Notes: generated by a model from the sequence alone, not told the origin. A stretch of 64,000 bases of DNA from Roseiarcus sp963721905 (GCA_963721905.1 CAVRMF010000011.1:62001-126000), one strand, 5' to 3'; shown: positions 27,901 to 36,381, counted from the stretch's first letter. Numbers and translations are program-made.

Positions 27901-28505
27901 AGGAGTTCCACCGGCTCGATCAGGGCGTGCGCGTCGCGCGGGGCCTGGGGCTCGGCCTGTCGATTGTAGAGCGCCTCGGCCGCGTGCTCGGCCATGCCGT
28001 CGGATTGACCTCGCGCCCCGGAAAGGGCTCGGTCTTCTTCGTCACCGCGCCGATCGGAACGGCGGCGCCGGAAGGCCGAGACGAGCGCGGTGCGCCGCTC
28101 CTCGCCCTGGGGAGCGAGCCTTTGCGCGGCCTCAAGGTTCTCGCGATCGACAACGAGCCGCGCGTGCTCGAAGGCATGCAGAGCCTCATGAGCCGATGGG
28201 GCTGCGTCGTCGTGACCGCGCACGGCCTCAACGAGGCGCGCGAAGCGCTCGAGGCCTTCGGCGCCCCCGACGTCGTCATCGCCGACTATCATCTCGACCA
28301 GGGCGACGGGGTCGAGGCGATCCGCGCTTTGCGCAAGGAGCTCGGCCGCGACGTGTCCGCCATCCTCGCCACCGCCGACCGCAGCCCCGAAGTGCGCGAC
28401 GAAGCAGCGCGCGCGGACGTCATCATCCTCAACAAGCCGCTGAAGCCGGCCCCTTTAAGGGCGCAGCTCACCCGCTACAGCGCCATGCGCGAGGCAGCGG
28501 AGTAG
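24981..28505 (+). CDS. Sodium:solute symporter-like hybrid sensor histidine kinase
   Basis: A 1174-residue fused sensor. Residues 1-about 520 form an SSS-family transporter-like region with about 13 helices, starting with VYALSLAVYCTSWTYYGSVG as in CbrA-type kinases. A PAS-like domain follows (residues about 635-760, DHARQGVTVFDANLELTAWN), then a coiled coil, a HisKA domain with phospho-acceptor H814 in ASHDILQPLNAAR, a HATPase domain (NLVSNALKYT near 930, DTGLGIP, GLGLGLSIVERL), and a C-terminal receiver with D1102 in IADYHLDQGDG. No partner response regulator is adjacent. It probably senses or couples uptake of a small solute; the ligand is unknown. Confidence 0.9.
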   Translation: MNGTTVFLTAIAYVSLLFLIAWWGDRGGQRFASGGPRAVVYALSLAVYCTSWTYYGSVGLASEHGLDFLPIYIGPILVIGLGAPLVARIARLARAQNVTTVADFVSARYGKSQSVAAVAALILLFGSAPYVALQLKAVATTLLTVVDSFDQSRLAAQTPSTSFYLAISMVLAAFAMAFGTRRINPKEQQNGLILAIAVESIVKLAAFLAVGAFVVWKMNGGIADLTQTVQTTPGIAEVIQTRPDPGVWGVTTLLSAIAIVLLPRQFHVAIVENHDQRGIRTASWLFPLYLVLINLFVAPLAVAGLKMFPDGGINRDLTVLALPLAAGAHGVALLTMIGGISAATGMVVLDSLALAITISNNLVMPLLLRRRVAQGRAANGDIGALVLWVRRAAILGVLALGFGYERVAGQAGLAAIGLLSFAAIAQIAPAFLGALFWRRGTARGAIAGMATGSLGWVYLLLLPSIEAHESLQAFLSHGPLAIAWLSPAALVAFAPSALVGGVILSLGANIAAFVAFSLTRQPSALERTQASAFAGAGGKPQAFRLWRSSTTAGELEAAVARYLGASRARRAFSAFLREGGLDYDPSQEASAQLIRHAEFLLSPAIGASTSRQVLSLLLRPRAVSGQSALKLIDEASAAIQSSRDQLQHALDHARQGVTVFDANLELTAWNREFADLFDLPAAMLHHGVGLDEIVRFNAGRGAYGPGDSEDFVTDRVAALLYEDQPTRLRLFSTHRVLEVRSARLPDGGIVTTYTDVTQTVQTEEALEAANELLEKRVDERTAELQRLNAELARAKTVAEEANLSKTRFLAAASHDILQPLNAARLYASSMSEGASQIGREERADLARNVDVSLEAVEEILGALLDISRLDAGAMKPEISDVPVADLMRMLEVEFAPIAKSRGLDLRFVATKLAIQTDRRLMRRLLQNLVSNALKYTLKGRVLVGCRRASGGALRIEVWDTGLGIPADRQRAVFEEFHRLDQGVRVARGLGLGLSIVERLGRVLGHAVGLTSRPGKGSVFFVTAPIGTAAPEGRDERGAPLLALGSEPLRGLKVLAIDNEPRVLEGMQSLMSRWGCVVVTAHGLNEAREALEAFGAPDVVIADYHLDQGDGVEAIRALRKELGRDVSAILATADRSPEVRDEAARADVIILNKPLKPAPLRAQLTRYSAMREAAE

Positions 28506-28619
28506 GGGCGCGGGCGCCGTCCGCCCGAACGTCTCGCCGACCTTGCGGACCCAGGACCGGCGCAAGGGTGGCCCTCGTGTGAATCTGCACTCAATCGAAA
28601 TTTTCCGTAAGCGGCGTTT

Positions 28620-30152
28620 TCAGGCCACGGCTTTGAGCGGCTCCGCTTTCACGTAGGCCCATGGCAGGAGATCGTCGATCTGGCTGTTGAGATGGCCGTT
28701 GACGATCTTGGCGAGCGCGTCGGCGAGATAGAGGTGAGGATCGACGCTGTTGAGCTTGCAGGTTTCGACCAGCGAGGCGATGACCGCCCAGTTTTCCCCG
28801 CCGCCGTCGGAGCCGGCGAAGAGCGCATTCTTGCGATTAAGGGCGATGGGTCTGATCGAGCGCTCGACCGTGTTGGAGTCGATCTCGATTCGGCCGTCGT
28901 CGAGGAATCGGGTAAGGCCCTCCCAAGGCGCGAGCGCATAGCGTATCGCCTCGGCGAGTTTGCTCTTCTGGCTGATGAGGCCGAGCTTCTCGCGCAGCCA
29001 CGGCTCGAGATCGGCGATGAGCGGTCGAGTTCTGGCCTGGCGAACGTCGCGCCGTTGTTCAGGCCCTCGGCCGCGAATGTCGTTCTCGTTTCGATAGAGC
29101 GCCGCGATGCGCTGGAGCGCTTCGCTGGCGATCGGTGAGGCGGCGCCGACGGCGAGTTCATAGAACCGCCGTCTCACATGCGACCAGCAGAAGGCGAGAC
29201 TGACGTCACCCTTTTCGGCGAGCGCGCGATATCCGGCATAGCCGTCGACCTGAAGAACGCCCTTGAAGCCGGCAAGATGCGCGATTGGCTGCCACGCCTT
29301 GCGGTCGGGCGCATAGACATAGGCAACCGCCGGCGGGTCCAATCCGCCCCAGGGCCTGTCGTCTCGCGCATAGGCCCAGAGCTGGCCGGTCTTGGTGCGC
29401 CCGCGGCCCGGATCGAGCACCGGCGCGGTCGTCTCGTCGGCAAATAGCTTCGTCGATGACCGCAGATGCGCGAGAATGCGCTCATGCACGGGCCGCAAAT
29501 GGAACGCAGCGCGTCCGACCCAGTCGGCGAGCGTCGAGCGATCGAGGCGAACAGCCTGGCGCTCGTAAATCTGCGCCTGGCGGTAGAGCGGCAAGTGATC
29601 GGCATATTTGGCGACGAGCACGTGCGCGACCGTTGCTTCCGTCGGCAGGCCGCCTTCGATCAGCCGCGCCGGGGCCGGCGATTGGACGACGACGTCCTCG
29701 CATGCGCGGCAGGCGTATTTGGGTCGGCGCACGACCAGCACCCGGAACTGCGCCGGCACGACATCGAGCTTCTCGCTGACGTCCTCGCCAATCTGGTGAA
29801 GCTTGCCCCTACAGCAAGGACAGGCCTTGTCCTCGACGTCGACAATCGTCTCGACGCGCGGCAGATGCGGCGGCAAAGCTCCACGGTTCGCGCGCCGCTT
29901 GCGCGTCGCCGCCGCCTGCCCAGTGAGAGATCTTGCCTCGGCTTCCGCAGCCGCGCCCGCTTCTCTCTGCTCGAGCTCTTCGAGCGCGAGCAGCAATTGA
30001 TCCTCCGGCAACGTCTCGGCGCGACGCCCGAAGCGATGGCGCTGCAATTCCTTGATGATCTGGGCCAGCCGTTCGCTACGGATCTGCTCGGCGATCAGCA
30101 TCGCCTTCAGTGTTTCGGGATCGTTGGGAAGCGCGTCGACGGCCTGCGGCAT
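28620..30152 (-). CDS. tnpC: IS66-family transposase TnpC
   Basis: The 510-residue transposase is complete: an N-terminal coiled region, a zinc-finger motif (CPCCRGKLHQIGE), then the DDE domain with LFADETTAPVLDPGRG, VDGYAGYRAL, FCWSHVRRRFYEL, and the C-terminal IEIDSNTVERSIRPIALNRK and NALFAGSDGGGENWA. It ends 13 bases inside the left terminal repeat. It is the last gene of the IS66 element. Confidence 0.95.
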   Translation of the reverse strand: MPQAVDALPNDPETLKAMLIAEQIRSERLAQIIKELQRHRFGRRAETLPEDQLLLALEELEQREAGAAAEAEARSLTGQAAATRKRRANRGALPPHLPRVETIVDVEDKACPCCRGKLHQIGEDVSEKLDVVPAQFRVLVVRRPKYACRACEDVVVQSPAPARLIEGGLPTEATVAHVLVAKYADHLPLYRQAQIYERQAVRLDRSTLADWVGRAAFHLRPVHERILAHLRSSTKLFADETTAPVLDPGRGRTKTGQLWAYARDDRPWGGLDPPAVAYVYAPDRKAWQPIAHLAGFKGVLQVDGYAGYRALAEKGDVSLAFCWSHVRRRFYELAVGAASPIASEALQRIAALYRNENDIRGRGPEQRRDVRQARTRPLIADLEPWLREKLGLISQKSKLAEAIRYALAPWEGLTRFLDDGRIEIDSNTVERSIRPIALNRKNALFAGSDGGGENWAVIASLVETCKLNSVDPHLYLADALAKIVNGHLNSQIDDLLPWAYVKAEPLKAVA

Positions 30153-30222
30153 AGTCGCGACGAGACCATGATTCGCGCGGCTTTGCGACGGTATTGCTCG
30201 CCCTGATTCACTATGCCGCAGG

Positions 30223-30579
30223 TCAGCCCGGCAGCCTCGGCGCCGGCGTGTCCCTTGCCGCGCGCACGCGCCGCCAATCGAGGCCTTCGATGAGCGCGGA
30301 GAGCTGCGCGGCGGAAAGACGCATCACCCCATCCTCGATCTTCGGCCAGCGGAAATGGCCGTCCTCGAGCCGCTTGGCGAACAGGCACACGCCCGTTCCG
30401 TCCCAGAATACCAGCTTCACCCGGTCCGCGCGTTTGGCGCGGAAGACGTAGATCGCCCCGTCGAACGGATCGGCCTGCATGACCTCGCGCACCAAAGCCG
30501 CCAAGCCTTCAGCCCCTTTGCGGAAGTCGACCGCCTTCGTCGCCACCCTCACCCGTACCGCGCCTGTCGGTCCAATCAC
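30223..30579 (-). CDS. tnpB: IS66 accessory protein TnpB
   Basis: The 118-residue IS66 Orf2 protein is recognised by ATKAVDFRKGAEGLAALVRE, IYVFRAKRADRVKLVFWDGT and LFAKRLEDGHFRWP. The start is GTG at 30,579, overlapping the tnpA stop as GTGA. It is needed along with TnpA and TnpC for IS66 transposition. Confidence 0.92.
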   Translation of the reverse strand: MIGPTGAVRVRVATKAVDFRKGAEGLAALVREVMQADPFDGAIYVFRAKRADRVKLVFWDGTGVCLFAKRLEDGHFRWPKIEDGVMRLSAAQLSALIEGLDWRRVRAARDTPAPRLPG

Positions 30580-31014
30580 TTGGCCGCCTTCAGCGCGCCG
30601 ATGATCGCCGCCACCATCGCCGCATCCGCCCCGGGCCAGACCCACACGCTCGAACCTTCGATGTCCAACTCGATCGAGTGCGGGCGCGTGCCCGCGGCTT
30701 CGCTCTCGACCTGGTTCAAGGGCCGAACGCCTTCGTTCGGCGCTTCCACAAGCGCTGGCACAAAAGGCGGCGCATCGGTCTCTTTCCTAGACTTGCCGCG
30801 CGCCTCACGGCGCCACGCGAACAGTTGCTGCGGCGTCAGGCCATGACGACGCGCGACATGGCAGGCCCGAACGCCTTCCTCGAAGCTTTCGGCGACAATC
30901 GCCGCCTTCTCTCCCGGGCTCCAACTTCGCCGCCGTCCCGCGCCAGTAAATATCTCGAACTCGCCGCGCGGGAGCCTCTCCCTCCGACACGTGCTTACGC
31001 TCAGAAATCGACAT
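30576..31014 (-). pseudogene. tnpA: IS66 TnpA, frameshifted near the N-terminus
   Basis: The helix-turn-helix part is intact (SWSPGEKAAIVAESFEEGVR, ACHVARRHGLTPQQLFAWRR) but has no ATG, GTG or TTG start in its own frame inside the element. The natural start, ATG at 31,014 giving MSISERKHVSEGEAPARRV, is in another frame. Removing one base near 30,954-30,960 (GTTCGAG to GTTGAG) joins ARRV to EIFTGAGRRR, as expected for the family. The copy is therefore probably inactive unless complemented. Confidence 0.7.
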
Positions 31015-31090
31015 GTGTCGGAGCCCTCCTTTGCCCCGACTATCGCCGCCGCGCCCGCCCCGGAAAAGGTGATGTCAAAACAGCGCTTAC

Positions 31091-31401
31091 AGTCCATCCG
31101 GCATCCAGCCGTAGCCACCGCGCAATTTGAGCTGCAATTCGAGCGGCGAATCCGGATGGGTTGGTCGAAAAGACAAACCAGTACACATATTTTGTGAAAC
31201 CCAGTTAAATTACTTTCAGTTTCCGGCGGAAACATGAGCTTGCAACGAGGCGTTGCCGACGAGAGGTTCGAAAAGGATCTTTTGAGCACAACGGCAAATA
31301 GCGGCTGCTCTTGGGCATCCCTGGCGTCGCGCCCATTTTTCGGTGGCTTAAAGCGGCGTCATGATTTATTGGGTACAGCCACGAGTGCGAGGGAGTCGAC
31401 C
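31091..31401. other. Intergenic stretch without a gene
   Basis: About 310 bases between the IS66 element and the Wzz gene. It is clearly more AT-rich than its surroundings, especially 31,150-31,220. I see no protein frame with family features and no tRNA. A GGGAG ribosome-binding site for the Wzz gene lies at its end. A longer frame of the Wzz gene starting at 31,234 looks like chance extension. Confidence 0.6.
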
Positions 31402-32799
31402 ATGTCAATTGGCCAAGTTCTGCTGATCCTGTGGCGCCGCAGCTGGATCGTCGCGCTGGCGTTCTTAACCGCAGTGAGTGTGGCGGCGGCAGTTCTGTAC
31501 TTCGTGCCGGGTCGCTACGACGCGGTCGCGACCGCGAGCATCGATCCGAGCGGGCTCGATCCGGTCAGCATGACGTCGCAAGGAAGCGCCACTGCGATCG
31601 GACTGATGCAGGGGAACATGCTCCAGCTTGTTTCCAGCGAACGCGTCGCGCTCGATGTCGTCAAGCGGTTGAACTTGACAGCGAATCCGCGCGTACAAAA
31701 TGATTTTCGAAGTTCGGATTCGTTTGGTCGCGAAAGTATCGACGATTGGATGGCTGAAAGCCTTCTAAAGAACGTTGACCCCAAGTTCAACGTTGGTACA
31801 AATGTGCTGTCAATCAAGTACAAGACGGGCGACCCGAACCAGGCAGCGCTGATCGCAAACGCGTTCCTCGCCTCCACGATCGACGCAACCATCGCCATGA
31901 AGGCCGCATCGGGCGACCAGACCGCGCGTTGGTTCGCGCCGCAGCTGGACGACATGCGCAAGGAACTCGAGACCGCGCGCGGCGCTTTGGAGAGTTATCA
32001 GAAGGAGACGAACCTTGTAGCCCCAACGGCGGCTGCCGACACCGAGTCAAGCGCGCTTATGGCGATCGCACAGGAGTTGTCGAACAGTAGGGCCAGCGTG
32101 ACCGTCATGCAGAGCCGTCTGGCCAGCGGCGACACCAATCTCGCCAGCGATCCGTCCGATCCGGATCTCCAATTGCTGGCCACCCTCAAGGATAAGTTGT
32201 TGACTGCACAGACGGCGGTCGAATCGGTCAAGAATTCGCTTGGGGCCAACAACCCAAAGATGGTGTCAGAGGCGGCCAATATTGCGGCGCTCAAAAAGCA
32301 AATCGCCGACGCAACAGACAGAATGCGCGAGCATCTCAAAGCGCGCATCGCCCAAACTCAAGACCAAATCGCCAAGCTTGAAGTCTCGCAGGCTGCGGCG
32401 CAAAAGGCGCTGATCGCCGCACAGGCGCAACGCAATCGGCTAGGCGAGCTTGAACATGACGTAGCCTTCCGCCTCGATCAGCTCAACGAGCAGGAAAAGA
32501 TGGCGGCGCAAGCCAGGCTGCAGAGCAAACTGACGTTTGCTGACATTGCTGTCCTCGACAAGGCTGCGCCGCCAATCGAGCCGGCGTTCCCTAAACCTCT
32601 GATTGTGATCCCGGTGGCCATCGCGGCCGGCCTCGCGCTTGGTTTAATTCTTGCCCTCCTTGCGGAGATGACAGATCGGCGCATTCGCATTCCGAACGAT
32701 CTCAATTTAGTGTGCTCGGCGCCGGTGCTGGGCGTAATCGAACCGCAGAAGCGCTTGCGATCGCGGTCCGGCGGTTTGCGCAGGTTGCGCGCGGCGTGA
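31402..32799 (+). CDS. Polysaccharide chain-length determinant (Wzz/GumC-type)
   Basis: The 465-residue inner-membrane protein has a helix near residues 15-35 (WIVALAFLTAVSVAAAVLYF), a long periplasmic coiled-coil region (about residues 190-370, with repeated QLDDMRKELETARGALESY-like heptads), and a second helix near 405-430 (KPLIVIPVAIAAGLALGLIL) preceded by the proline-rich AAPPIEPAFPKP. This matches Wzz/GumC co-polymerases that control exopolysaccharide length. It lacks a fused tyrosine kinase domain. No polysaccharide genes are near; it sits alone between two IS elements and its base composition is lower in GC. Confidence 0.85.
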   Translation: MSIGQVLLILWRRSWIVALAFLTAVSVAAAVLYFVPGRYDAVATASIDPSGLDPVSMTSQGSATAIGLMQGNMLQLVSSERVALDVVKRLNLTANPRVQNDFRSSDSFGRESIDDWMAESLLKNVDPKFNVGTNVLSIKYKTGDPNQAALIANAFLASTIDATIAMKAASGDQTARWFAPQLDDMRKELETARGALESYQKETNLVAPTAAADTESSALMAIAQELSNSRASVTVMQSRLASGDTNLASDPSDPDLQLLATLKDKLLTAQTAVESVKNSLGANNPKMVSEAANIAALKKQIADATDRMREHLKARIAQTQDQIAKLEVSQAAAQKALIAAQAQRNRLGELEHDVAFRLDQLNEQEKMAAQARLQSKLTFADIAVLDKAAPPIEPAFPKPLIVIPVAIAAGLALGLILALLAEMTDRRIRIPNDLNLVCSAPVLGVIEPQKRLRSRSGGLRRLRAA

Positions 32800-32946
32800 T
32801 GCGTCCGTGGGCGCATCGGATCTCGGCCGGCCGGAGAGCGGCTGATCAGTCGGAGGGCCGGTCGAGTGCGCCCGCGTGGCCAGCAATTTCCTTTCCAGCC
32901 GCCGCCGACAGCCGGGGTGGCGCCCTTGGCGACCCTCGCCCTCCAT

Positions 32947-34599
32947 GGTGGACAATTTCCATCGCGGTTTTGATTGATTTCAAAGGCTTGCGGCGACTTA
33001 TCCATCCCACCGTAACTCCCAAGCCGGGGTGAGTCCGAAAAGTCACAGTTGGGTAGAAAAGGTGTTTGGAGGGTCGATTTTTTGAGACGGCGGGCGACGA
33101 ATCAGAATTCAAGGGTGGGATGGTTCTTCCCGCCGAAGTCGAGGAGTTGATCGCTTCGCTAAGGCGCGAGATTGTGGCGCTTCGGGCTGAGGTGGCGGAC
33201 CTTCGGCGGCAGTTGGGGCAAGACAGTTCGAACAGCTCCAAGCCGCCTTCGAGCGACGGATTGAAGAAAAAGCCTCGCATTGCCGGCAGCCTGCGCGGCG
33301 CTTCGGGCAAGGCGAGCGGCGGGCAGAAGGGCCACAAGGGCGGGACGTTGCGGCAGGTCGCCGATCCCGATTGGGTGGTTCGACACGAGGCGTGCGCGTG
33401 CGGCCACTGCGGTTCGCCGCTCGATCCGAAGTCGGCGACCGGGATCGAGAAGCGCCAGGTGTTCGATCTTGCCGAGCGCGCGCTTGTGGTCACCGAACAT
33501 CAGGCCTTGCTCTACCGCTGCGAAAACTGCCGGGACGAGACGAAGGCGGCGTTTCCCGATGGCGTGGTCTCGCCGGCGCAATATGGCGAGCGCGTCAAGG
33601 CGGCGGCGATCTATCTCAATATCCAGCAGCTCATCCCCGAGGACCGGACCGCCCAGGCGCTGAGCGATCTGTTCGGCGCGCCGCTGATCTGTCCGGCGAG
33701 CATCGTGGCCTGGGTTGGAAAGAAGGCGCAAGACTTGCGGCGGGTCTATGAGCGCATCGGCGAGCGCGTGGCCGAGGCGAAGGTTCGCCATCTCGACGAA
33801 ACGGGGTTTCGCATCGCAGGCAAGCTGCAGTGGCTGCACACCACCTCGAGCCGGGCCTTCACCTTCTATCGCGCCGACGAAAAGCGCGGCGCGATCCCTG
33901 AGGATTTGCAAGGGGGCGTGGTCGTGCACGACCATTTCCTGCCCTATCGTCGGCTCGACACGGTGGCTCACGCCTTCTGCAACGCCCACATCCTGCGCGA
34001 ACTCAAGAGCCTGATCGAGTTCGATCACGAGCCCTGGGCCGAAGCCATGCGCGACATGCTGCTTTCGGCCAACCTCGCGGTCAATAGGGCGCGCGAGGCG
34101 GGGGCGCGCGCGCTTGCGCCCTCTGAATGCCAAGCCTTCGTCGAGCGCTATTGGGCCGCCGTCCGCCTCGGCCTGGCCTTCCATCGCGAGTTGCCCAAAC
34201 TGGCGATGAAGCCCGCGCGCGGGCGGGTGAAGCACCGGCCTGGCCACAACCTGCTCCAAAGGCTGAAAACGTTCCAAACGGAAACCTTGCGCTTCCTCAC
34301 CGACTTCGATGTGCCCTTCACCAACAACCTGGCCGAACAGGACCTCAGGATGATGAAGGTCAAAATGAAAATCTCAGGATCGTTCCGAACCCTCGAAGGC
34401 GCTCAAATCTTCGCACGCCTCAGATCCATCGTCTCCACTGCGAGAAAACGCGGATTCAACAGCCTCCAAATCCTCACCGCAACCCAAGATCACATCATTA
34501 CCGTCCTCACGGCGTAGCCGACGGCTTGGGAGTTACAGCACGACAGAAAAGTCGCTTCAACCCTTTGAAATCACTCAAACGGTGACGGAAATGGACACC
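32947..34599 (+). mobile_element. IS66-family, single-gene (ISBst12-like) insertion sequence
   Basis: Long imperfect inverted repeats flank one transposase gene. The left end (32,947-33,026) and the reverse complement of the right end (34,522-34,599) share GGTG..ATTTCC.TC..CG.TTTGA, TGATTTCAAAGG, GCGACTT and GTAACTCCCAAGCCG with one or two gaps. The span is about 1.65 kb. The exact tips and a target duplication could not be fixed by eye. Confidence 0.75.
33120..34517 (+). CDS. IS66-family transposase (single-ORF group)
   Basis: A transposase of about 465 residues with the typical N-terminal coiled coil (VEELIASLRREIVALRAEVA) and the linker SSNSSKPPSSDG. A zinc-finger-like C-x-C-x2-C segment follows (EACACGHCGSPLD), then the DDE domain: VRHLDETGFRIAGKLQWLH, VVVHDHFLPYRRLD, AFCNAHILRELK, and FTNNLAEQDLRMMKVKMKIS. 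It has no tnpA/tnpB partners, as in the ISBst12 group. ATG at 33,120 is preferred; a TTG at 33,066 would add 18 unconserved residues. It appears intact. Confidence 0.92.
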   Translation: MVLPAEVEELIASLRREIVALRAEVADLRRQLGQDSSNSSKPPSSDGLKKKPRIAGSLRGASGKASGGQKGHKGGTLRQVADPDWVVRHEACACGHCGSPLDPKSATGIEKRQVFDLAERALVVTEHQALLYRCENCRDETKAAFPDGVVSPAQYGERVKAAAIYLNIQQLIPEDRTAQALSDLFGAPLICPASIVAWVGKKAQDLRRVYERIGERVAEAKVRHLDETGFRIAGKLQWLHTTSSRAFTFYRADEKRGAIPEDLQGGVVVHDHFLPYRRLDTVAHAFCNAHILRELKSLIEFDHEPWAEAMRDMLLSANLAVNRAREAGARALAPSECQAFVERYWAAVRLGLAFHRELPKLAMKPARGRVKHRPGHNLLQRLKTFQTETLRFLTDFDVPFTNNLAEQDLRMMKVKMKISGSFRTLEGAQIFARLRSIVSTARKRGFNSLQILTATQDHIITVLTA

Positions 34600-34657
34600 C
34601 CTAGGACGAAACCGCGCGACCATGAAGCTCATACCCCGGCGCCCTTCGCTGAGCCCT

Positions 34658-35389
34658 TCATTCCACCCCAATAGCCTCCTCGATCCTCGCCCGCCAGGCC
34701 GCCTCGTCATTCGCCGGCGTCGCAAACTGAAGCCGGGCGGCGCGGCCGCCCGCCGAAAGGTCGAGGCCTTCGCCGTCGAGGCCGATGGCGCGCCAGACCC
34801 GGCGCCCGGACAGTTTGCGGCCGGCGAGGCGTGCGACCGCGTCGTCGCCCAGCGCGTTGATCTCGTCGATGAGACGCGGCTCGGCTTCCGTCAGCGCCCC
34901 CTCGCCCTCACGCGGGCTCAGAATGTCGGCCGGCTCCAGCGGATCGGCGCGGCCGAAGCCGCCGTTGAAATGCACCGCTTCGATCGCGAGCCGGAAAAAG
35001 GCGAAATCGGCGAAATCGGCGTAGAGCTTCGCCTTGGGATTGCGCTGCAGATAGCGCCTGCGCGCACTGACGGAGCCGGCCCATTCGATCCGTCCGCTCA
35101 GCGTGATGCGCGGATGGTTCAAGGGATCGCCGCGCTCATGCTCCCCGGTCAGGAGAAGCGAAGCGCGGGGATCGTTGATGAGATGCCTCGTGTGGCGGGA
35201 GAGCGTCGACATCAGAAAGAGCGGCGCGCCGTCGAAATCGCTGGCCACGCCGACGAGCGTGGTCAAGGGCGCCCCCGCTTCCGGCTCGAGCGTGGCGAGC
35301 GCGCCCGCGCGGGCGAGCCGCATCAGCCGCTTCGCGTCGGCGACCGCCAGGGCGTGCTGGGTTTGCGAAACGGCGGGCGATTGGGTCAC
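34658..35389 (-). CDS. HugZ-family (pyridoxamine oxidase-fold) heme utilisation protein
   Basis: The 243-residue protein has a split-barrel FMN-binding-like domain (ALATLEPEAGAPLTTLVGVA, LFLMSTLSRHTRHLINDPRASLLL) and a C-terminal DUF2470 domain (LIDEINALGDDAVARLAG). This layout is shared with HugZ/HutZ heme-degrading proteins and CREG-like proteins. The function in heme iron use is inferred from the family. It is monocistronic, next to the IS66 element. Confidence 0.85.
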   Translation of the reverse strand: MTQSPAVSQTQHALAVADAKRLMRLARAGALATLEPEAGAPLTTLVGVASDFDGAPLFLMSTLSRHTRHLINDPRASLLLTGEHERGDPLNHPRITLSGRIEWAGSVSARRRYLQRNPKAKLYADFADFAFFRLAIEAVHFNGGFGRADPLEPADILSPREGEGALTEAEPRLIDEINALGDDAVARLAGRKLSGRRVWRAIGLDGEGLDLSAGGRAARLQFATPANDEAAWRARIEEAIGVE

Positions 35390-35598
35390 GGGGCGGCCTC
35401 AGCGCGGATCTCGCGTGCGAGAGAACCGCGCGCGGCCCGGCGGGTCAAGCCGCCCGGCCAGAAAAGGCGCCGTATGCCTTTGACGCAATCCGCAATGCGG
35501 CTGACAATGGCGCCTGACTCCGAAGCCTCGTCGAAAGAGGAGGCCAAGGCGGCAGGGCGCGTCTGCGCCTCGATCTTATGAAGCGCAAGGCGAACGGG

Positions 35599-36381
35599 AT
35601 GCGTGGACGGGTTTTGAGGCGTCTCATCACGACTGCGCTGCTCGGGCTCCTGACCTGCGCCTCGGCGGCAAGCGCCGAAGAGCCCGTGACCTTCAGGAGC
35701 GCCGCCGGCGGCCTCGACATTCGGGGCTATCTCGCCCAGCCTGAAGGACGCGGACCATTCCCGGCCGTCGTGCTCCTGCACTCGTGTCTCGGCCTTCCGG
35801 CGAACCGGCAATCGATCGAAACCGAGATAACGGGATGGGGCTATGTCGCCCTCTTCGTCGATGATTTCTCAGCCAGAGGCCTCAAAGAGACGTGCGCCGT
35901 CGACTTTCCCGAAGGCGCGTCCGACGCCTACGGCGCCTTGGCGTTCCTCGCGGGGCTCGTCTACGTCAATTCGTCGAGGGTCGCCGCGGTCGGCTTCTCG
36001 CAAGGGGCCGACACGGCGCTCGCGATCGCAGCGTCCGGGCGCAATTCCTCCTTCGCGATCCCGGGCGACCTCGCGTTCAAGGCCGCGGCGGCTTTCTATC
36101 CGCCCTGCGCCAACCATGCGGACGCCGAGCTCCGGCTTCCCACGCTTATTCTCGTCGGCGCGCAGGACTCCGTGACGCGGGCGGCGGATTGCCGGCAACT
36201 GGCGAAAAGGCAGCCGGGCGTCGTCGAGCTTGTGGTCTACCCCGGCGTCGGTCACGGGTTCGATCTCCCCGAATTCGCCGGCGGACGCCGCGTGCTCGGC
36301 ATGCAGCTGAAATACGACCGTGAGACGGCGGAACAGTCGTGGCTTGAGCTCAGGCGGTTTCTGACGAAAAGGCTGCGATAG
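35599..36381 (+). CDS. Exported dienelactone hydrolase-family alpha/beta hydrolase
   Basis: A protein of about 260 residues with a Sec signal peptide (MRGRVLRRLITTALLGLLTC, cleavage near ASA). The alpha/beta hydrolase core has nucleophile serine in AVGFSQGADTAL, acid in LVGAQDSVT and histidine in GVGHGFDLPE. Classical dienelactone hydrolases use cysteine at the nucleophile, so this is a serine variant. ATG at 35,578 would give a seven-residue longer, less regular signal peptide. Substrate is unknown. It is followed by the methyltransferase gene after 65 bases. Confidence 0.85.
   Translation: MRGRVLRRLITTALLGLLTCASAASAEEPVTFRSAAGGLDIRGYLAQPEGRGPFPAVVLLHSCLGLPANRQSIETEITGWGYVALFVDDFSARGLKETCAVDFPEGASDAYGALAFLAGLVYVNSSRVAAVGFSQGADTALAIAASGRNSSFAIPGDLAFKAAAAFYPPCANHADAELRLPTLILVGAQDSVTRAADCRQLAKRQPGVVELVVYPGVGHGFDLPEFAGGRRVLGMQLKYDRETAEQSWLELRRFLTKRLR

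Larger units (their letters stand above)
28607..31090 (-). mobile_element. IS66-family insertion sequence (tnpA/tnpB/tnpC type)
   Basis: The element has terminal inverted repeats: GTAAGCGGCGTTTTC at 28,607 and, reading inward from 31,090, GTAAGCGCTGTTTTG. It contains the three classical IS66 genes on the minus strand. Length is about 2.48 kb, in the IS66 range. The expected 8-bp target duplication is missing: the flanks are AATTTTCC and AGTCCATC. tnpA is frameshifted. It was probably inserted long ago or rearranged. Confidence 0.88.

Noticed and set aside
28607..34599. Composite transposon carrying the Wzz gene between the two IS66-family elements
   Set aside because: The two elements belong to different IS66 subgroups with unrelated ends, so they could not mobilise the segment together in the classical way.
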